A stretch of DNA of 64,000 nt from WHSW01 sp963781265 (GTDB lineage: Bacteria > Actinomycetota > Thermoleophilia > Solirubrobacterales > 70-9). The notes beneath the pieces are model-generated. The model ran no database searches and was not told the origin of the DNA. It saw only the letters and a list, made by a program, of their open reading frames with translations. The position numbers were made by a program, and so were the translations under genes. Below, one piece after another: positions 29,391 to 37,220 of this stretch. The DNA is taken from positions 1 through 64,000 of the forward strand of contig CAWAFH010000015.1 of NCBI GenBank assembly GCA_963781265.1. Reading direction: 5' to 3'. The first letter of the stretch is position 1; each line of letters opens with the position of its first letter.

Positions 29391-30863
29391 TCAGCCGCCG
29401 CCGCTCTGCTGCTGTTCGCCGCCGGCCTGCTTCGCCGCCTGATGCGCGGCCCGCTGGCGCTGGCGCTTGGCGCGCTTCGCGGCCTGCTGGCGCTTGCGCT
29501 TCTCCCGGTGCGCCTGCTGCTGGCGCTGGCGCTCCGCCTGGCGGCGGTGGGCGGCGCGGCGCTGCTCCGCGGCGGTCTCGTGCTCGAAGGCGCGGATGTT
29601 CGAGCTGCCGGTCAGATACATCCGCTCGCCGTCCGAGATCACGGGGTTGTACTCGCCGAGCTCTGACTCGAACGTCCGCTTCCCGGTCTTCACGTTGAAG
29701 CCGAAGGTCCCGAGGTTGGGGCCGAGCGCCGCGACGTAGACGTTCTCGCCGAGGACGGTGGCGGCGCCGAGGATCACGCCGCCGAGACGCTGCTGCCAGC
29801 GCACCTCGCCGGTCTTCGCGTCGAGCGCGTAGAAGTTCTGGTCCTTGGAGCCGACATAGACGGTTGGCTCGGTCTTCGGCGTGTCGGCGATCGCGGGCGC
29901 CGCGTAGACCCAGTCGCCGGTCGAGTGGCTCCAGAGCAGCTCGCCCGTGTCCTGATCGAAGGAGTAGACGCGGGTGTCGATGGAGCCGAGGAAGATGCGC
30001 CCGAAGCCGACCGCGATCGTCGAGTACACCGGCCCGCCGCGGCCGAAGCTCGAGCCCTGGGTGCTGGACTGCCACACGTACTGGCCGTTCGAGGCTCGCA
30101 GGGCGAACACCTGACCGGCGTAGTTGGCGCCGTAGAGCACCCCGTCGTCGAACGCGAGCCCGCCCTTGACCGCGCCGGCGGTGTGGACCTGCCAGTCGGG
30201 CTTGCCCGTCTTGCGGTCGAGCGCGTAGATGTCGCCGGATTCGCTGCCGACGATCACGTTGCTGCCGATGACGATCGGCGAGGTCTCGCTGCGCCCCGGC
30301 AGCGGGTAGCGCCACAGCAGCTTGCCGTCCTTGGCCCGCAACGCCAGGGCCTCGCCCTGGTCGACGCCGGCGGCGCGCTGCAGGGTGACCGCGAACACCA
30401 CGCCGTGTGAGTAGGCCGGCGACGCGGCCCCCAGCGCCCCGATCTGCTTCTTCCACTCCACCTTGCCCCGGTCGGCGCTGAGCGCGTAGAAGAGCGCGTC
30501 CTTGTCCTGGAAGTAGAGCGTTCCCTTGGCCACGATCGGCGAGAACTCGAGCAGCTTGCCCGCCTGAAAGCTCCACTCGGAGGCGTCGAACGGCGGCTTC
30601 ACCCGCTTGGTCGGCAGATAGCGGCTGCGCTGCAGGTCGTAGCCGTAGACCGGCCAGTCGACGGTCTTCACCTGCTCCGCGTGCGAGGCCGGCTTCTCGT
30701 CGCGCTCGAGCGTGCACGGAGGCGGGCAGCTCTGGTCGGGATCGCGCTTCAGGACCAGGTAGGCGGCGGCAGCGCCGCCGATCGCGAGCAGGCTGATCAG
30801 CGCGATGATCGCGATGTGCACGGGGTCGCGCCAGGCGACCGGGATCTTCGGGAAGTCCGGCAT
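29391..30863 (-). CDS. Membrane-anchored PQQ-type beta-propeller protein
   Basis: 490 residues. One membrane helix (about 17-40, IAIIALISLLAIGGAAAAYLV) is followed by WPVYGYDLQRSRYLP. A series of propeller blades have the W-x-x-G/ALD-x-K-TG pattern: FYALSADRGKVEWKK, ALRAKDGKLLWRYPL, YALDRKTGKPDWQVH, YSFDQDTGELLWSHS, YALDAKTGEVRWQQR. This is the BamB/PQQ-like repeat. Residues needed for PQQ catalysis cannot be confirmed, so a scaffold role is equally likely. The last 65 residues are a Gln/Arg/Lys/Ala-rich charged tail. TACCAT at 30883-30878 may be its -10. Confidence 0.8.
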   Translation of the reverse strand: MPDFPKIPVAWRDPVHIAIIALISLLAIGGAAAAYLVLKRDPDQSCPPPCTLERDEKPASHAEQVKTVDWPVYGYDLQRSRYLPTKRVKPPFDASEWSFQAGKLLEFSPIVAKGTLYFQDKDALFYALSADRGKVEWKKQIGALGAASPAYSHGVVFAVTLQRAAGVDQGEALALRAKDGKLLWRYPLPGRSETSPIVIGSNVIVGSESGDIYALDRKTGKPDWQVHTAGAVKGGLAFDDGVLYGANYAGQVFALRASNGQYVWQSSTQGSSFGRGGPVYSTIAVGFGRIFLGSIDTRVYSFDQDTGELLWSHSTGDWVYAAPAIADTPKTEPTVYVGSKDQNFYALDAKTGEVRWQQRLGGVILGAATVLGENVYVAALGPNLGTFGFNVKTGKRTFESELGEYNPVISDGERMYLTGSSNIRAFEHETAAEQRRAAHRRQAERQRQQQAHREKRKRQQAAKRAKRQRQRAAHQAAKQAGGEQQQSGGG

Positions 30864-30917
30864 CCGCAGGGGCCGTCATGGTAGGGAAGCATCCCCCCAG
30901 CGCCCCCGAGTGAGACC

Positions 30918-32039
30918 GTGGCGACCAAGCGCGAGATCGAGACCGCACGCCTCGCCGAGAGGATCTCCGAGCTGCCCGGCTTCGCGCGGGTGCGGTCGGC
31001 CGCGGCCCGGGTCGAGGCGCCCGTCTACATCGTGGGCGGGGCGGTTCGCGACGCGCTGATCGGCCAGCCGACCGACAACCTCGACCTCGTGGTCGAGGGC
31101 GACCAGATGCCGCTGATCGAGGCGCTGGAGGGCGCCGCGGTGATCCACGACCGGTTCGAGACCGCGACGGTCGCGGTGGGAGGCGGCGCGGTCGACATCG
31201 CCCGGGCGAGGAGCGAGACCTACGCGTATCCGGGCGCGCTGCCCGAGGTGGAGCCGGCGGACCTCGGCCGCGACCTCGAGCGCCGGGACTTCACCGTCAA
31301 CGCGATCGCGGTTGCCGTCGCCGACCCGGGGCGCCCGATCGACCCGCTCGGCGGCCTGGAAGACCTCGGCGCCGGCGCGCTGCGGGTCATGCACGATGGC
31401 TCGTTCACCGACGATCCGACGCGCGCCCTGCGCGCCGCGCGCTATGCCGCCCGCCTCGGGCTCGAGCCCGAGCCCCGCACGCTCGAGCTGCTGCGCGCGG
31501 CCGACCTCGCCACCGTGTCGGCGGACCGGGTCGCCGCCGAGCTCGGCAAGCTCGCGGCCGAGGACGACCCGCGCGCGGGCTTCGAGCTGCTCGACGGCTG
31601 GGGCCTGGTCGCGCTCGCGCGCGGGGCGGGGCCGCTGATCGACGCGGCGCTCCGGGTCCTCGAGCGCCCGGCTTGGGACGGCGTCGCGACCCGGGCGGCA
31701 ACGGTGCTCGCCGCCGCGCGCGGCTCCCGGCCCGCCGCCGTCGCGCTCGCCGAGGCCGAGCCCGGGTCGGCCTCCGCCGCCGTCGCCGCCGCCCGCGGCC
31801 GCGAGGGTGTCGACCTCGTGCTCGCCCGGGCCCGGGGCGCCGAGTGGCTCGACGACTACGTCGAACGCTGGCGCGAGGTCGAGCTCGAGATCTCAGGCGA
31901 CGACCTGATCGCGGCCGGGGTGCCGGAGGGCCCGGCGGTCGGCCGCGGGCTCGCCGCGGCGTTGCGGGCGAAGCTCGACGGTGAGGTCCGCGGGCGCGAC
32001 GAGGAGCTGCGATGCGCCCTCGAAGCGGCGGCCTCATAG
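30918..32039 (+). CDS. CCA-adding enzyme/poly(A) polymerase-like nucleotidyltransferase
   Basis: 373 residues of the class II tRNA nucleotidyltransferase family: VYIVGGAVRDALIG, then the metal-binding strand, FETATVAVGGGAVDIARARSETY, RRDFTVNAIAV, DPLGGLEDLGAGALRV and RALRAARYAARLG. These enzymes add CCA, or part of it, to tRNA 3' ends. The metal-binding DxD is altered: residues 53-56 read D-N-L-D, so the first Asp of the usual D-x-D is Asn 54, with an Asp one place earlier. It may therefore be impaired, or use Asp 53. The C-terminal half is Ala-rich and divergent. Start GTG 30918. Confidence 0.75.
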   Translation: MATKREIETARLAERISELPGFARVRSAAARVEAPVYIVGGAVRDALIGQPTDNLDLVVEGDQMPLIEALEGAAVIHDRFETATVAVGGGAVDIARARSETYAYPGALPEVEPADLGRDLERRDFTVNAIAVAVADPGRPIDPLGGLEDLGAGALRVMHDGSFTDDPTRALRAARYAARLGLEPEPRTLELLRAADLATVSADRVAAELGKLAAEDDPRAGFELLDGWGLVALARGAGPLIDAALRVLERPAWDGVATRAATVLAAARGSRPAAVALAEAEPGSASAAVAAARGREGVDLVLARARGAEWLDDYVERWREVELEISGDDLIAAGVPEGPAVGRGLAAALRAKLDGEVRGRDEELRCALEAAAS

Positions 32040-32042
32040 CCT
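32037..32042 (+). promoter_or_regulatory. Leaderless-type -10 of pgeF
   Basis: TAGCCT overlaps the stop codon of the preceding gene (TAG 32037-32039) and lies 7 nt before ATG 32050. Confidence 0.5.
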
Positions 32043-32049
32043 TGCGGGC

Positions 32050-32787
32050 ATGAACTGGCGTGAGCGCGACGGGGTCCGCTGGCTCGAGGCCGGCCTGCCC
32101 GGCGGCAGGGCCGCCTTCTCGACCCGCGGCGGCGGCGCGAGCGAGGGCCCGTTCGCATCCCTCAACCTCGGCCTCTACACCGATGACTCCCCGGCTGCGG
32201 TACGCGCCAATCGCACCCGGCTCGCCGCGGCCCTGGGGCGGGAGGCCGAGGGCGTCCTGTTCGGCTTTCAGGTCCACGGCGCCGCCGTGGCTCGCCGCGA
32301 GCGCGCGCCCGAGCCGAACCCGTTCACGGCGGACGCGCGCCCCGCGGACGCCGATGGCCAGGCGACCTCCAACCCGGCGCTGACCCCGTTGGTGCAGGTC
32401 GCCGACTGCCTTCCTGTCGCGATCGCGGGCGACCGCGGCGTGGCGATGCTGCACTGCGGCTGGCGCGGGCTCGCCGACGGGATCGTCGCCCGCGGCGCCG
32501 GCGAGGTCGGCGCCACCGCGGCCGCGATCGGCCCGGGGATCGGACCGTGCTGCTACGAGGTCGGCGATGAGGTGCTCGCGCGCTTCGCCGGGCTCGGCGA
32601 CGGGATCGCCGCGGGCGGGATGCTCGATCTGCCGGAGGTCGCGCGGCGCCTGCTCGCCGCCGCCGGCGTCGGCTCGGTCGAGTCGAGCGGGCTGTGCACG
32701 AGCTGCGAGGCCGAGCTGTTCTTCTCGCATCGTCGCGACGCCGGGCGCACGGGGCGCCAGGCGGGTCTGGTCTGGCTCGATGGCTGA
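32050..32787 (+). CDS. pgeF: Peptidoglycan editing factor PgeF (YfiH/DUF152 family)
   Basis: 245 residues. AFSTRGGGASEGPFASLNLG, LFGFQVHGAAV, VADCLPVAIAG, LHCGWRGLADGIV and IGPGIGPCCYEVGDEV are the family blocks, with the zinc-ligand His and Cys residues in VHG, ADC and HCGW. E. coli PgeF removes wrongly incorporated serine from peptidoglycan precursors; older annotation calls it polyphenol oxidase. The gene overlaps yggS by 8 bp and precedes sepF, a common cell-division neighbourhood. Confidence 0.9.
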   Translation: MNWRERDGVRWLEAGLPGGRAAFSTRGGGASEGPFASLNLGLYTDDSPAAVRANRTRLAAALGREAEGVLFGFQVHGAAVARRERAPEPNPFTADARPADADGQATSNPALTPLVQVADCLPVAIAGDRGVAMLHCGWRGLADGIVARGAGEVGATAAAIGPGIGPCCYEVGDEVLARFAGLGDGIAAGGMLDLPEVARRLLAAAGVGSVESSGLCTSCEAELFFSHRRDAGRTGRQAGLVWLDG

Positions 32788-33412
32788 GCCGATCCGCGAC
32801 ATCGACGCCGCGGTCGTGCGCGCCAACCTCGAGCGGGTGCGCGAGCGGTGCGGTCCGGAGGTGGAGATCCTCGCCGCGACCAAGTACGTGCTGATCGACG
32901 AGCTGGAGACCCTGGCCGAGGCCGGGATCGAGCTGGTCGGCGAGAACCGCCTGCAGGATCTCGAGGCCAAGCACGAGCGCTTCGGCGACCTGTTCACGTG
33001 GGACTTCATCGGGAACATCCAGAGCCGCAAGGTCCGCCGGATCGTGCCGCTGGTGCGCCTCATGCACTCGGTCGCAACGGAATCGGTCCTCGAACAGCTC
33101 GGGCGCCACGGCGGCCCGGACACCGAGGTGCTGGTCGAGGTGAACGTCTCCGGGGAACCGGAGAAGGGCGGGGTGGAGCCGGCGGCGCTCGCCGGGTTCA
33201 TCGAGCGCTGCCCGGTGAAGGTCGCCGGGTTGATGACGATGCCGCCGTTCACGGCCGACCCGGAGGCCTCGCGGCCGTACTTCGCGCGGCTCGCCGAGCT
33301 CGCCGCCGAGCACGGCCTCGCGCGCCTCTCGATGGGCACGAGCCAGGACTGGGAGGTCGCGGTCGACGAGGGCGCGACCACGATCAGGCTCGGAACCTCG
33401 CTATATCGCTAG
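32780..33412 (+). CDS. YggS-family pyridoxal-phosphate homeostasis protein
   Basis: 210 residues. EILAATKYV has the PLP-binding Lys; ELVGENRLQDLEAK, WDFIGNIQSRKVRRIV, VNVSGEPEKGG, GLMTMPPF and LSMGTSQDWEVAVDEGATTIRLGT follow. The protein binds PLP in an alanine-racemase-like barrel and buffers the cofactor rather than catalysing. It is slightly short, lacking the extra N-terminal helix of many homologues. ATG 32780 overlaps the pgeF stop (ATGGCTGA). It sits before sepF as in many Gram-positives. Confidence 0.9.
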   Translation: MAEPIRDIDAAVVRANLERVRERCGPEVEILAATKYVLIDELETLAEAGIELVGENRLQDLEAKHERFGDLFTWDFIGNIQSRKVRRIVPLVRLMHSVATESVLEQLGRHGGPDTEVLVEVNVSGEPEKGGVEPAALAGFIERCPVKVAGLMTMPPFTADPEASRPYFARLAELAAEHGLARLSMGTSQDWEVAVDEGATTIRLGTSLYR

Positions 33413-33482
33413 GTCCGGGCGCTTTCTTGCTCCATAATCCGGGTAAAGGAATCCCGGGACCTCCAACGAAACCCGCAGCCGT

Positions 33483-34028
33483 ATGGCAATCCGAGACACA
33501 TGGCACCGCGCGCTCGTCTACTTCGGCCTCGCCGAGGACCCTGAATACCAGGAGCACGACATCTACGAGCCCGACACGGTCTCGCACGGCCAGGTCTACG
33601 AGGGCGGCGCCGCGCCGCGCTCGGCGACCGTGAGCCGGATCTCGGAGCGGCGCCGCTCGCGCGACGAGATCGACGACATCTTCGCCGACGACGAGCCCCC
33701 GCGCCGCCGCCTGCAGCCGCTGCAGCCGGTGGGCAACGGCGGCGGCGCCGACGTCCAGGTCCACCTGGTCACGCCCGCCAGCTTCAACGACGCCCAGGAG
33801 GTCGCCGACCGCTTCAAGCACTCGGTGCCGGTGATCCTCAACCTGCAGACCACCGACGGCGAGCTCTCGAAGCGCCTGATCGACTTCGCGTCCGGGCTCA
33901 CCTACGCGCTCGACGGCGGCATGCAGAAGATCGCCGAAAAGACCTTCCTGCTCACCCCGCGCAACGTCGAGGTCTCCGCCGAGGAGAAGGCGCGGTTGGT
34001 CGAGAAGGGCTTCTTCAACCAGTCGTAG
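33483..34028 (+). CDS. sepF: Cell-division protein SepF
   Basis: 181 residues. An amphipathic N-terminus (MAIRDTWHRALVYFGLAED) can serve as membrane anchor. An acidic/Arg-rich linker leads to the SepF domain (VHLVTPASFNDAQEVADRFK, PVILNLQ, RLIDFASGLTYALDGGMQKI, FLLTPRNVEVS). SepF binds FtsZ and tethers the Z-ring to the membrane, essential where FtsA is missing. CATAAT near 33435 may be its -10, giving a leader of about 40 nt. Confidence 0.92.
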   Translation: MAIRDTWHRALVYFGLAEDPEYQEHDIYEPDTVSHGQVYEGGAAPRSATVSRISERRRSRDEIDDIFADDEPPRRRLQPLQPVGNGGGADVQVHLVTPASFNDAQEVADRFKHSVPVILNLQTTDGELSKRLIDFASGLTYALDGGMQKIAEKTFLLTPRNVEVSAEEKARLVEKGFFNQS

Positions 34029-34202
34029 CGGCTCGTCGCTCGCCGCCGGGCCTCGCGTTGCGCGCGGGTCCAGCCGCGGCGCGGCCCACCCGCCCGCACC
34101 GGGGCGAGCGACCGGTGCGCCAGCAACCCGCCGAGATTCATCGCAACCACCTGCCGAGGTGGCTGAGATGAAAGTCGGCGGGGTTGACCGGCGAGCGCCG
34201 CG
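34029..34202. repeat. sepF-proC spacer with inverted repeats
   Basis: No gene. GTCGCTCGCC near 34036 and GGCGAGCGAC near 34101 form a wide inverted repeat. GCTCGTCGCTCGCCGC at 34031-34046 is shared with the palindromic insertion in dnaE2. CCACCT (34147-34152) and AGGTGG (34157-34162) form a perfect short hairpin with a GCCG loop that could end sepF transcription. Confidence 0.45.
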
Positions 34203-34208
34203 TAGATT
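34203..34208 (+). promoter_or_regulatory. Leaderless-type -10 of proC
   Basis: TAGATT lies 7 nt before ATG 34216. Confidence 0.5.
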
Positions 34209-34215
34209 TCAGGGC

Positions 34216-34986
34216 ATGAAGATCGGGTTCGCGGGCTCAGGCAACATGGCGGCGGCGCTGGCGCGGGGGTGGGCCGGCGCCGAGCACGGACCGGAGGCGA
34301 TGTACTTCGCCGACGCCGGCTCGGGGCGGGCCGCAAAGCTGGCCGAGGAGGTCGGGGGAGAGGCGGTCGAGAACCTCGCCGAGCTCGCGCTGCGATCCGA
34401 TGCCGTCGTGCTCGCGGTCAAGCCGAACGCGCTCGAGCGCGCCGCGGAGCAGCTCGGAGGGGCCGGCGACGCGATCGCGTCGGTGCTGAGCGCGACTTCC
34501 GTCGCTCGCCTGCGCGAGCTGTTCCCCGACGTCCCGGTGGTGCGGACGATGCCGACGATCACCGCCGAGATCCAGCGCGGCGTGATCTGCCACGCGCCGC
34601 TCGAGCCGAACGACGGCGAGACCGGTGCCCGGCTGCTGAACCTGTTCGGCGAGCTCTCGCACCTGGTCGAGGTGCCCGACGAGCTGATGGACGTCGCCAC
34701 CGCGGCGATGGGCTGCACGCCCGCGTACCTGGCGATCGTCGTCCAGAACCTCGCGGAGGCAGGCGCCGCCGAGGGCCTCGGCCCCGAGCAGGCCTACGAG
34801 CTGGTGCTCGAGAGCTTCGCCGGGACGATCGAGCTGCTGCGCCGCTATGACCCGATCACCGTTCGCGCCTCGGTCGCCTCGCGCGGGGGGAGCACCGAGG
34901 CCGGGCTCGAGGCGCTCGCCGACGCCGGCGTCGCCGAGGGCTTCAAGGCGGCGTTCGCGGCCTCGCTCGAACGGATGCGCCAGTGA
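34216..34986 (+). CDS. proC: Pyrroline-5-carboxylate reductase
   Basis: 256 residues. The NAD(P)-binding fold opens with KIGFAGSGNMAAALARGW. AVVLAVKPNALE, VRTMPTITAEIQRGV and the C-terminal helix motif TVRASVASRGGSTEAGLEALA (the proC signature, substrate and cofactor site) follow. It makes proline from pyrroline-5-carboxylate. An in-frame ATG at 34159 exists but lies upstream of the -10, so ATG 34216 is preferred. The sepF-proC-yggT order is widespread in Gram-positives. Confidence 0.93.
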   Translation: MKIGFAGSGNMAAALARGWAGAEHGPEAMYFADAGSGRAAKLAEEVGGEAVENLAELALRSDAVVLAVKPNALERAAEQLGGAGDAIASVLSATSVARLRELFPDVPVVRTMPTITAEIQRGVICHAPLEPNDGETGARLLNLFGELSHLVEVPDELMDVATAAMGCTPAYLAIVVQNLAEAGAAEGLGPEQAYELVLESFAGTIELLRRYDPITVRASVASRGGSTEAGLEALADAGVAEGFKAAFAASLERMRQ

Positions 34987-35038
34987 GGCGGAGCCCGACA
35001 GGGCGAAGCCGAACCGCGCCGCCGTTGAGGCGCCTATC

Positions 35039-35338
35039 TTGAGCATCGTCGCCCTGACCCGCGGCGACATCGCCAACTACGCCTCGGCGCTGCTCTTCGT
35101 CTACTTCGTCCTGATCATCGCCAACATCGTGCTCAGCTGGGTGCAGCAGTTCCGGCCGATCCCCTACAACCTGGCGCTGCGCTCGGTGCTCGGCTTCATC
35201 GAGGAGTCGACCAACCCGTACCTGAACCTGTTTCGCCCCTGGGTGCCGCGGATCGGCCCGCTCGACATCAGCCCGATTGTCGCGATCCTGGTGCTCTCGA
35301 TCGGCGGCGGCCTGATCGTCAGGCTGATCGAAGGGTGA
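35039..35338 (+). CDS. YggT family membrane protein
   Basis: 99 residues with two membrane helices (about 17-35, ALLFVYFVLIIANIVLSWV; and about 78-97, ISPIVAILVLSIGGGLIVRL) joined by the family loop ALRSVLGFIEESTNPYLNLFRPWVPRIGPLDISP. Function in the family is not settled; it co-occurs with division genes. The start is uncertain: TTG 35039 is used, but TATCTT at 35035-35040 overlaps it and could be a -10. The stop overlaps lspA (GTGA). Confidence 0.8.
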   Translation: MSIVALTRGDIANYASALLFVYFVLIIANIVLSWVQQFRPIPYNLALRSVLGFIEESTNPYLNLFRPWVPRIGPLDISPIVAILVLSIGGGLIVRLIEG

Positions 35339-35808
35339 GCCCGCGAGCGCGCAGTTGGCTGCGAATGGTCGCGGTCGGCGTCGTCGTGATCGCGCTCGAT
35401 CAGGTGGTCAAGGCGCTCGTCCGCGGCTCGCTGGCGCCGGGCGAGCGCGCGGACCTGGCGCTCGGGGTCGACCTCACCCGGGTGACGAACAGCGGCATCG
35501 CCTTCGGCCTGTTCAGCGACGGCGGCGACGCGGTCGTGGTCGCGTTCACCGCGCTCGCGCTGACCCTGATCCTCGGCTGGTTCGCTTTCGACACCCTGCG
35601 GCCCGGGCTCTGGCTCGGGGTCGGCCTGCTGACCGGCGGGGCGCTCGGCAATCTCGCCGATCGGGTCTTCGACGGTGCGGTCACCGACTTCATCGACCCG
35701 CCGCTGTGGCCGGCGTTCAACGTGGCCGACATCGCGATCACCGTGGGGGTGTTCGTGATCGCGCTCTCGGCGATGACCCCGGCGCCGGCTCACGACCCGG
35801 CGACGTGA
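35335..35808 (+). CDS. lspA: Lipoprotein signal peptidase (signal peptidase II)
   Basis: 157 residues with four membrane helices. Signature parts are VTNSGIAFGLF, GNLADRVFDGAVTDFID (first catalytic Asp) and FNVADIAITVG (second catalytic Asp). It cleaves prolipoproteins before the lipidated Cys, for example the lipoprotein at 11156. GTG 35335 overlaps yggT and the stop overlaps the next gene, so the three are one unit. Confidence 0.93.
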   Translation: MSPRARSWLRMVAVGVVVIALDQVVKALVRGSLAPGERADLALGVDLTRVTNSGIAFGLFSDGGDAVVVAFTALALTLILGWFAFDTLRPGLWLGVGLLTGGALGNLADRVFDGAVTDFIDPPLWPAFNVADIAITVGVFVIALSAMTPAPAHDPAT

Positions 35809-36476
35809 GCGCCGCGCCGCGCCCGGTCCACGTCGACGACCGCCTCGCGGTGATCGAGAAGCCCGCGGGCCTCGTCGTGCACCCGGCGCCCGGCCACCGG
35901 GGCGAGACGCTCGTCGACGCGCTCGGCCCGATGCTCGGCGGCGGGCCGGCGGAGCGCCCCGGGATCGTCCATCGCCTCGACAAGGACACCTCGGGCTTGA
36001 TGATCGTCGCCCGCGATGACGAGGCGCACCGGCGACTCTCGGCGATGATCAAGGCGCACGAGGTCGAGCGCACCTATCTGGCCCTGATCGAGGGGCGCCC
36101 GCGCTCGCGCAGCGGCACGATCGACGCGCCGCTCGGTCGGGACCATCGCGCGCCCGAGAAGCGCGCGGTCCGCGGCCGCGGTGCCCGCGAAGCACGGACC
36201 CACTTCACGGTGGTCGAGGCGCTGCCGGCCGACACCCTCGTCGAGGCGCGCCTCGAGACCGGGCGCACCCACCAGATCCGCGCCCACTTCGCCGCGATCG
36301 GCCATCCGGTCGCAGGCGATCCCCGCTACGGCCACGCGGGGCGCCTCGACCTCGAGCGCCAGTTCCTCCACAGCGCGCGACTCGCCTTCACGCACCCGTT
36401 CAGCGGCGAGCGGCTCGAGTTCGAGAGCCCGCTTCCGGCTGATCTGGCCGCGGCGCTCGAGCGCGCGCGAGCCTGA
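35805..36476 (+). CDS. RluD-type 23S rRNA pseudouridine synthase, without S4 domain
   Basis: 223 residues. The catalytic loop GIVHRLDKDTSGLMIVA has the nucleophile Asp 59. ERTYLALIEGRP, LETGRTHQIRAHFAAIGHPVAGDPRYG and LHSARLAFTHPFSGE complete the RluA/RluD domain. It starts directly at the catalytic domain (VHVDDRLAVIEKPAGLVVHP), so the usual N-terminal S4 RNA-binding domain is missing. The GTG 35805 overlap with lspA argues that this is the real start, not a truncation. The lspA-rluD order is common. Confidence 0.88.
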   Translation: MSAAPRPVHVDDRLAVIEKPAGLVVHPAPGHRGETLVDALGPMLGGGPAERPGIVHRLDKDTSGLMIVARDDEAHRRLSAMIKAHEVERTYLALIEGRPRSRSGTIDAPLGRDHRAPEKRAVRGRGAREARTHFTVVEALPADTLVEARLETGRTHQIRAHFAAIGHPVAGDPRYGHAGRLDLERQFLHSARLAFTHPFSGERLEFESPLPADLAAALERARA

Positions 36477-36492
36477 CCCACGCGGGGGCTCC

Positions 36493-36498
36493 TACGAT
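36493..36498 (+). promoter_or_regulatory. Leaderless-type -10 of the acetyltransferase gene
   Basis: TACGAT lies 6 nt before GTG 36505. Confidence 0.5.
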
Positions 36499-36504
36499 GA
36501 CGCG

Positions 36505-37107
36505 GTGACGTCGGCAAAGCAGATGATGCGTGCCGGGCAGCTCTATCGCGGCGACGACCCGGAGCTCAACCGCGAGCTCGACCAGCGCCAGGCGCTCGTC
36601 GGTGAGCTGAACGGGATCCCGTACGAACGCCGCGACGACCGCCGGGCGGCCTTCGAGCGTCTGCTCGCCGCGATCGGGCCCGAGACGTTCATCCGCCCGC
36701 CGTTCTACTGCGACTGGGGCGACGGCATCCGCATCGGCGACCGCTGCTTCGTCAACTCCAACTGCACGCTGCTCGACGGCGCCCCGATCTCGATCGGCGA
36801 CGAGTGCCTGCTCGCCGCGGGCGTGCAGCTGATCACCGCGACCCACCCGATCGATCCGGTCGCGCGCCGCGCCGCGTGGGAGCGGGCGCTGCCGATCACG
36901 GTCGCGGACGGGGTTTGGCTGGGCGCCGCCGTGCTCGTCTGTCCGGGGGTGACGATCGGCGAGAACACGGTGGTCGGCGCCGGCTCGGTGGTCACGCGCG
37001 ACCTTCCCGCCGGCGTGATCGCCTACGGCAACCCCGCCCGCGTCGCCCGCGAGATCGACGATCGCGACCGGGCCGAGGCGGCGAGGCTGGCCGGGCCTCT
37101 ACACTGA
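36505..37107 (+). CDS. Maltose/galactoside O-acetyltransferase-like (LbH hexapeptide) protein
   Basis: 200 residues. The N-terminal Maa-type helix (MMRAGQLYRGDDPELNRELDQRQALVGELN) is followed by left-handed beta-helix hexapeptide repeats (IGDRCFVNSNCTLLDGAPISIGDECLL, LGAAVLVCPGVTIGENTVVGAGSVV). THPIDP contains the catalytic His of the maltose O-acetyltransferase group. It acetylates a sugar or similar alcohol from acetyl-CoA; the acceptor is unknown. GTG 36505 is supported by the -10 six nt upstream. It ends 113 bp before rpsB. Confidence 0.88.
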   Translation: MTSAKQMMRAGQLYRGDDPELNRELDQRQALVGELNGIPYERRDDRRAAFERLLAAIGPETFIRPPFYCDWGDGIRIGDRCFVNSNCTLLDGAPISIGDECLLAAGVQLITATHPIDPVARRAAWERALPITVADGVWLGAAVLVCPGVTIGENTVVGAGSVVTRDLPAGVIAYGNPARVAREIDDRDRAEAARLAGPLH

Positions 37108-37220
37108 CGCTCGTCCAGTAACCGATCCCCGCGCGCGAACAAGGGGCCCTGCCCGGCGCACGAAAAGCCGGGTCCCCGGAAGCGGCGCGGGAGACCAATT
37201 CCAGACCAAAGGGAGCACCG
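37100..37220 (+). promoter_or_regulatory. rpsB promoter and structured leader
   Basis: TACACT at 37100-37105 is a good -10, and the leader would be about 108 nt, much longer than elsewhere here. CCCGGC (near 37154) pairs with GCCGGG (near 37169), and outer GGGG with CCCC, forming an interrupted hairpin with a GCACGAAAA loop. S2 is known to control its own operon through a leader in other bacteria. That this leader does so is inference. AGGGAGCACCG before ATG 37221 is the ribosome site. Confidence 0.5.

Noticed and set aside
34159..34215. ATG 34159 as the proC start
   Set aside because: The extra 19 residues lack similarity to ProC and lie upstream of a TAGATT -10 placed 7 nt before ATG 34216.
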